Shown here: piece by piece, positions 61,023 to 64,000 of the stretch | How positions within the stretch are numbered: the stretch's first letter is position 1 | Layout: each line of letters opens with the position of its first letter | Origin: Nocardioides jiangsuensis | Lineage (GTDB): Bacteria > Actinomycetota > Actinomycetes > Propionibacteriales > Nocardioidaceae | NCBI RefSeq assembly: GCF_019679455.1 | Contig: NZ_JAIEZQ010000002.1 | Location: 310,001 to 374,000, forward strand | DNA length: 64,000 nt | Direction: 5' to 3' | The notes under the pieces: model-generated | Database searches by the model: none | What the model was told of the DNA's origin: nothing | What the model saw: only the letters and a program-made list of their open reading frames with translations | Program-made: the position numbers and the translations under genes

Positions 61023-61967
61023 ATGGCGGCCAAGCCGATGACACAGACCCAGATGCTGCTCGAGCTCGAGCAGGTGGTCGAGGAGAACCTGAACCGGCAC
61101 CTCACGGTCGCCAAGGATTGGTTCCCGCACGAGTACGTGCCGTGGAGCGACGGGCGGAACTTCGACGGGCCGCTCAACGGTGACCCGTGGTCCCCCGAGG
61201 ACTCGAAGATGTCCGACGTGGCGCGGTCCGCGCTGATCGTCAACCTCCTCACCGAGGACAACCTGCCCAGCTACCACCACGAGATCGCGATCCTGTTCGG
61301 CCGCGACGCGGCGTGGGGCGACTGGGTGCACCGCTGGACCGCGGAGGAGGGCCGGCACGGCATCGCGATCCGCGACTACCTGCTGACCAGCCGTGCGGTC
61401 GACCCGGTGCAGCTCGAGCAGCTGCGGATGCAGCACATGTCCACCGGCTACGAGTCCGCGCACAGCGAGGACCTGGTCCGCTCGCTGGCCTACGTGTCCT
61501 TCCAGGAGCTCGCCACCCGGGTCTCGCACCGCAACACCGGCAAGATCACCGACGACCCGGTCGCCGACCAGCTCCTCGCCCGGGTGGCCGCGGACGAGAA
61601 CCTGCACATGATCTTCTACCGCAACCTGCTCAAGGGCGCCCTCGAGCTGTCCCCGAACGCGACCATGCGGGCGATCACCGACGTGGTCACCACGTTCCAG
61701 ATGCCCGGCACCGACATCGCCGGGTTCCAGCGCAAGGCCGTGGAGATGGCGATCGCCGGCGTGTACGACCTGCGCCAGCACCGCGACGAGGTGGTCGCCC
61801 CCGTGCTGCGCTTCTGGAACGTCTTCGAGATCGAGGGGCTCGACGCCGAGGGCGAGCAGGCCCGCACCGAGCTCTCCGACTTCATGGACGAGCTCGACCG
61901 GCAGGCGCAGCGGTTCGAGGAGAAGCGCGACAAGCTGCAGGCGCGGCTCGCCGCCCGGGCAGGCTGA
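61023..61967 (+). CDS. acyl-ACP desaturase (DesA-type, ferritin-like di-iron)
   Basis: A 314-residue soluble desaturase: LLELEQVVEENLNRHLTVAKDWFPHEYVPW, di-iron ligands in the EEGRHGIAIRDYL block and in ADENLHMIFY, as in plant-type stearoyl-ACP desaturases and mycobacterial DesA1/DesA2. It introduces a double bond into acyl chains on ACP. ATG at 61023 follows GAGGGAG; ATG at 61002 would add seven residues. The palindrome at 60961 precedes it. A membrane desaturase and TetR are nearby. Confidence 0.9.
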   Translation: MAAKPMTQTQMLLELEQVVEENLNRHLTVAKDWFPHEYVPWSDGRNFDGPLNGDPWSPEDSKMSDVARSALIVNLLTEDNLPSYHHEIAILFGRDAAWGDWVHRWTAEEGRHGIAIRDYLLTSRAVDPVQLEQLRMQHMSTGYESAHSEDLVRSLAYVSFQELATRVSHRNTGKITDDPVADQLLARVAADENLHMIFYRNLLKGALELSPNATMRAITDVVTTFQMPGTDIAGFQRKAVEMAIAGVYDLRQHRDEVVAPVLRFWNVFEIEGLDAEGEQARTELSDFMDELDRQAQRFEEKRDKLQARLAARAG

Positions 61968-61981
61968 CGCCCCGGCGGGAC

Positions 61982-61996
61982 CGGTCGGAGCGACCG
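61982..61996 (+). terminator. hairpin after the acyl-ACP desaturase
   Basis: CGGTCG (61982-61987), GAG loop, CGACCG (61991-61996). Short GC stem 14 bases after the desaturase stop; no T-run. Confidence 0.3.
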
Positions 61997-62033
61997 ACAA
62001 ACCGGTCGACAACGGCGTGCGCGACGCCCGACC

Positions 62034-62633
62034 ATGGCGGGCATGCAGCTCGTCGTGATGTTCGGACCCCCGGCCGTGGGCAAGATGACGGTCGGCCGCG
62101 AGCTCGCGCGGCTCACCGGCTTCCGGCTCTTCCACAACCACATGACCGTGGAGCCGGTCCTCGACCTGTTCGAGTTCGGGTCGCCGCCGTTCACGCGGCT
62201 GGTCGACGAGTTCCGCCGGCGGATCCTCGAGGAGGCGGCCGCTTCCGACCTGCCCGGCCTGGTGTTCACCTTCGTGTGGGCGCTCGACGACCCGGGTGAC
62301 CGGGCGCTGGTCGAGGAGTACCTCGGGATCGTCGAGGCGCGGGGCGGTACGACGTACGTGGTGGAGCTCGCCGCGCCGCTCGACGTGCGCCTGGAGCGGA
62401 ACGCGACGCCGCTGCGGCTCGACCACAAGCGCTCCAAGCGTGACGTCGAGGCGTCGAACGGCTGGCTGGTGCAGGCCGAGGCGCACACGCTGAACAGCGG
62501 CGGCGACCACGAGCTCGCGGCGCTCGTCGGCGACCGGCCGCACCTGCGGATCGAGAACGCCGGGCTGGCCCCGGACGAGGTGGCCGAGAAGATCGTCGCC
62601 GCCTTCGGTCTCCCGCGACCCGCCGCGTCCTGA
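62034..62633 (+). CDS. P-loop kinase/AAA-like ATPase
   Basis: A 199-residue protein with a Walker A GPPAVGKMTVGREL near residue 11, a LFHNHMTVEPVLDLF region, and a later RLDHKRSKRDVEASNGW block. It resembles small P-loop kinases (shikimate-kinase-like fold) annotated as AAA family ATPase; substrate not known. Start at 62034, or at 62043 (MQLVVMF), which begins at the P-loop strand. Confidence 0.75.
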   Translation: MAGMQLVVMFGPPAVGKMTVGRELARLTGFRLFHNHMTVEPVLDLFEFGSPPFTRLVDEFRRRILEEAAASDLPGLVFTFVWALDDPGDRALVEEYLGIVEARGGTTYVVELAAPLDVRLERNATPLRLDHKRSKRDVEASNGWLVQAEAHTLNSGGDHELAALVGDRPHLRIENAGLAPDEVAEKIVAAFGLPRPAAS

Positions 62634-62648
62634 CCGGGCGGGTGCCCG

Positions 62649-63326
62649 TCAGGGGCGGGTGTGCAGGGTCGGCTTCTGCTCCATGCCGGAGAGGCCGTTC
62701 CAGGCGAGGTTCACCAGGTGCGCCGCGACAACGTCCTTTGCGGGGTGGCGGGCGTCGAGCCACCACTGGCCGGTGGTGCCCACCATGCCGACGAGCATCT
62801 GCGCGTACATCGGGGCGGACTTGGCGTCGAAGCCGCGGCCGGTGAACTCCGCGGCGAGGATGTACTCCACCCGGGAGGCGACGTCGCCGATGATCGACAC
62901 GAAGGAGCCGGACGCCGAGCCGATCGGGGAGTCGCGGACCAGGATCCGGAACCCGTCCGGGGCCAGCTCGATGTAGTCGAGCAGCGCGAGGGCCGCCTGC
63001 TCGAGCAGGGTCCGCGGGTGCCCGGCGGTGAGCGCGGTCTGCATCATGTCCAGCAGCCGGAGCACCTCGCGGTCGACCACGACGGCGTAGAGGCCCTCCT
63101 TGCCGCCGAAGTGCTCGTAGACCACGGGCTTGGAGACCGCGGCGCGCGAGGCGATCTCCTCGATCGACGTACCGTCGAAGCCCCGCTCGGCGAACAGCCC
63201 CCGCGCGATGTCGATCAACTGCTCACGACGCTCGGCCGCGGTCATCCGCCGGGAGGACCTCTTGGCCCGCGCGGGGACGACGGGTGCGTCGTCGGGGTCT
63301 CGCGGTGCCGTGGTCACAGCGCCCAT
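62649..63326 (-). CDS. TetR family transcriptional regulator
   Basis: A 225-residue TetR protein: N-terminal HTH AERREQLIDIARGLFAERGFDGTSIEEIASRAAVSKPVVYEHFGGKEGLYAVVVD (recognition helix VSKPVVYEHF), then a ligand-binding domain. Preceding residues are basic (ARAKRSSRRM). It sits between two desaturases and is the likely controller of acyl-desaturation, probably via the palindrome at 60961; inference from position. Starts at an ATG 40 bases from the membrane desaturase. Confidence 0.9.
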   Translation of the reverse strand: MGAVTTAPRDPDDAPVVPARAKRSSRRMTAAERREQLIDIARGLFAERGFDGTSIEEIASRAAVSKPVVYEHFGGKEGLYAVVVDREVLRLLDMMQTALTAGHPRTLLEQAALALLDYIELAPDGFRILVRDSPIGSASGSFVSIIGDVASRVEYILAAEFTGRGFDAKSAPMYAQMLVGMVGTTGQWWLDARHPAKDVVAAHLVNLAWNGLSGMEQKPTLHTRP

Positions 63327-63366
63327 GATGTCAGCCCGGTCCGGACCAGCCCGACCGGCGGGCCGG

Positions 63367-64000
63367 TCAGGCCGCCTCGGCGAGCTGGTTCGCGACCAGC
63401 TTGCGCTCGACGCGCTCCCTGACCGGCCAGCGGACGTCCTCGACCCAGCCGGCCTTCTCCAGCGCCCAGATCACCCGGGCGGAGGTGTCGACCTGGCCCC
63501 TGAGCACGCCGTGGCGGGCGCAGGTCGGGTCGGCGTGGTGCAGGTTGTGCCAGGACTCGCCCATGGAGGGGATCGCCAGCCACCAGACGTTCGCGGACTT
63601 GTCGCGGGAGACGAACGGCCGCTCGCCGATCGTGTGGCAGATGGAGTTGATCGACCAGGTGACGTGGTGGAGCAGACCCACCCGGACCAGGGAGGCCCAG
63701 AAGAACGCGGTGACCGCGCCCTGCCAGGACCAGGTGAGCAGGCCGCCGGCCACGGCCGGGGCGAACAGCGAGACCAGGACCCACACCGGGAACTGCCGCG
63801 AGATCCGGACCAGGTCGCGGTCCTTCATCAGGTCGGGAGCGTACTTGCGCTGCGGGGTCTGCTCGGGGTCGAACAGCCACATCATGTGCGCGAACCAGAA
63901 GCCCTTGGCCAGGGCCCTGAGGTCGGTGCCGTACCGCCACGGGGAGTGCGGGTCGCCGTCGCGGTCGGAGAACTTGTGGTGCTTGCGGTGGTCGGCCACC
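63367..64000 (-). CDS. membrane fatty-acid (acyl-CoA) desaturase, C-terminal part
   Basis: The last 211 codons of a desaturase running off the window end. His boxes VADHRKHHKFSD (HxxHH type) and SWHNLHHADPT (HxxHH) bind the di-iron site; hydrophobic segments (VWVLVSLFAPAVAGGLLTW; VTAFFWASLVRVGLLHHVTWS) alternate. It resembles DesA3/stearoyl-CoA desaturases; the N-terminal His box is missing because of the edge. Usually accompanied by a ferredoxin/reductase. Transcribed toward the TetR gene. Confidence 0.85.
   Translation of the reverse strand, partial: VADHRKHHKFSDRDGDPHSPWRYGTDLRALAKGFWFAHMMWLFDPEQTPQRKYAPDLMKDRDLVRISRQFPVWVLVSLFAPAVAGGLLTWSWQGAVTAFFWASLVRVGLLHHVTWSINSICHTIGERPFVSRDKSANVWWLAIPSMGESWHNLHHADPTCARHGVLRGQVDTSARVIWALEKAGWVEDVRWPVRERVERKLVANQLAEAA

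Overview
The window is GC-rich (about 70% by eye) chromosomal DNA of an actinomycete. The best guess is Nocardioidaceae (Nocardioides-like). This rests on frequent GTG starts, start codons set 6-8 bases after a TANNNT -10 box (leaderless transcripts), ATGA/GTGA gene overlaps, actinobacterial families (SepX/GlpR, DUF664 DinB, LCP, RpfB, GT4-type GlgA, DesA-type acyl-ACP desaturase), and a gene order matching mycobacterial chromosomes at several points. No rRNA, CRISPR array, insertion sequence or intact prophage was seen.

Layout. 1-8 kb: cell-envelope genes (lytic transglycosylase, OafA-type acyltransferase with SGNH domain, LVIVD-repeat surface protein), DUF72 and lipoate-ligase-like genes. 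8-13 kb: GNAT, a secreted SPOR plus phosphodiester-glycosidase protein, small stress-type genes, an AraC/VOC pair and an orphan secreted protein with an AT-rich promoter. 14-19 kb: a sulfur/metalloid-type cluster (DsrE, MFS, MBL-rhodanese, ArsR-rhodanese) transcribed away from a SAM methyltransferase, with two ArsR-type palindromes between them. 19-21.2 kb: an RTX-repeat secreted protein and a decayed tyrosine integrase beside tRNA-Arg(CCU), the scar of an integrated element. 21-31.6 kb: an accessory stretch of small membrane proteins, methyltransferases, VOC, GNAT, a HtrA-like protease and two truncated genes (HIT, SnoaL-like). 31.6-38.7 kb: LCP, PfpI, FUSC, the divergent glgC/glgA glycogen pair and an epimerase.

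38.7-57 kb is a core block that follows the mycobacterial order: mscL, SAF protein, FmdB-type zinc ribbon, 5-formyl-THF cyclo-ligase, UTP-glucose-1-phosphate uridylyltransferase, glp/moeA, (moaC, mogA), rimJ, glpR/sepX; then tRNA-Ala, a pyruvyltransferase-like gene, pmt, rsmI, tatD, rpfB, ksgA, ispE. It joins UDP-glucose supply, molybdenum cofactor or divisome functions, protein O-mannosylation, and a wall-remodelling/ribosome/isoprenoid operon with a structured leader. 57-64 kb: an ABC-F protein, a MarR-controlled methyltransferase/VOC pair, and a lipid-desaturation locus (soluble acyl-ACP desaturase, TetR, membrane fatty-acid desaturase cut by the window end).

Most unusual items: the ArsR-rhodanese/MBL-rhodanese cluster with its paired operators; a long inverted-repeat element found at two distant intergenic sites (31.7 and 59.0 kb); a perfect 17-bp-arm hairpin at the start of ksgA; two adjacent perfect palindromes before an orphan 77-residue gene; and a perfect 10-bp-arm palindrome before the acyl-ACP desaturase.
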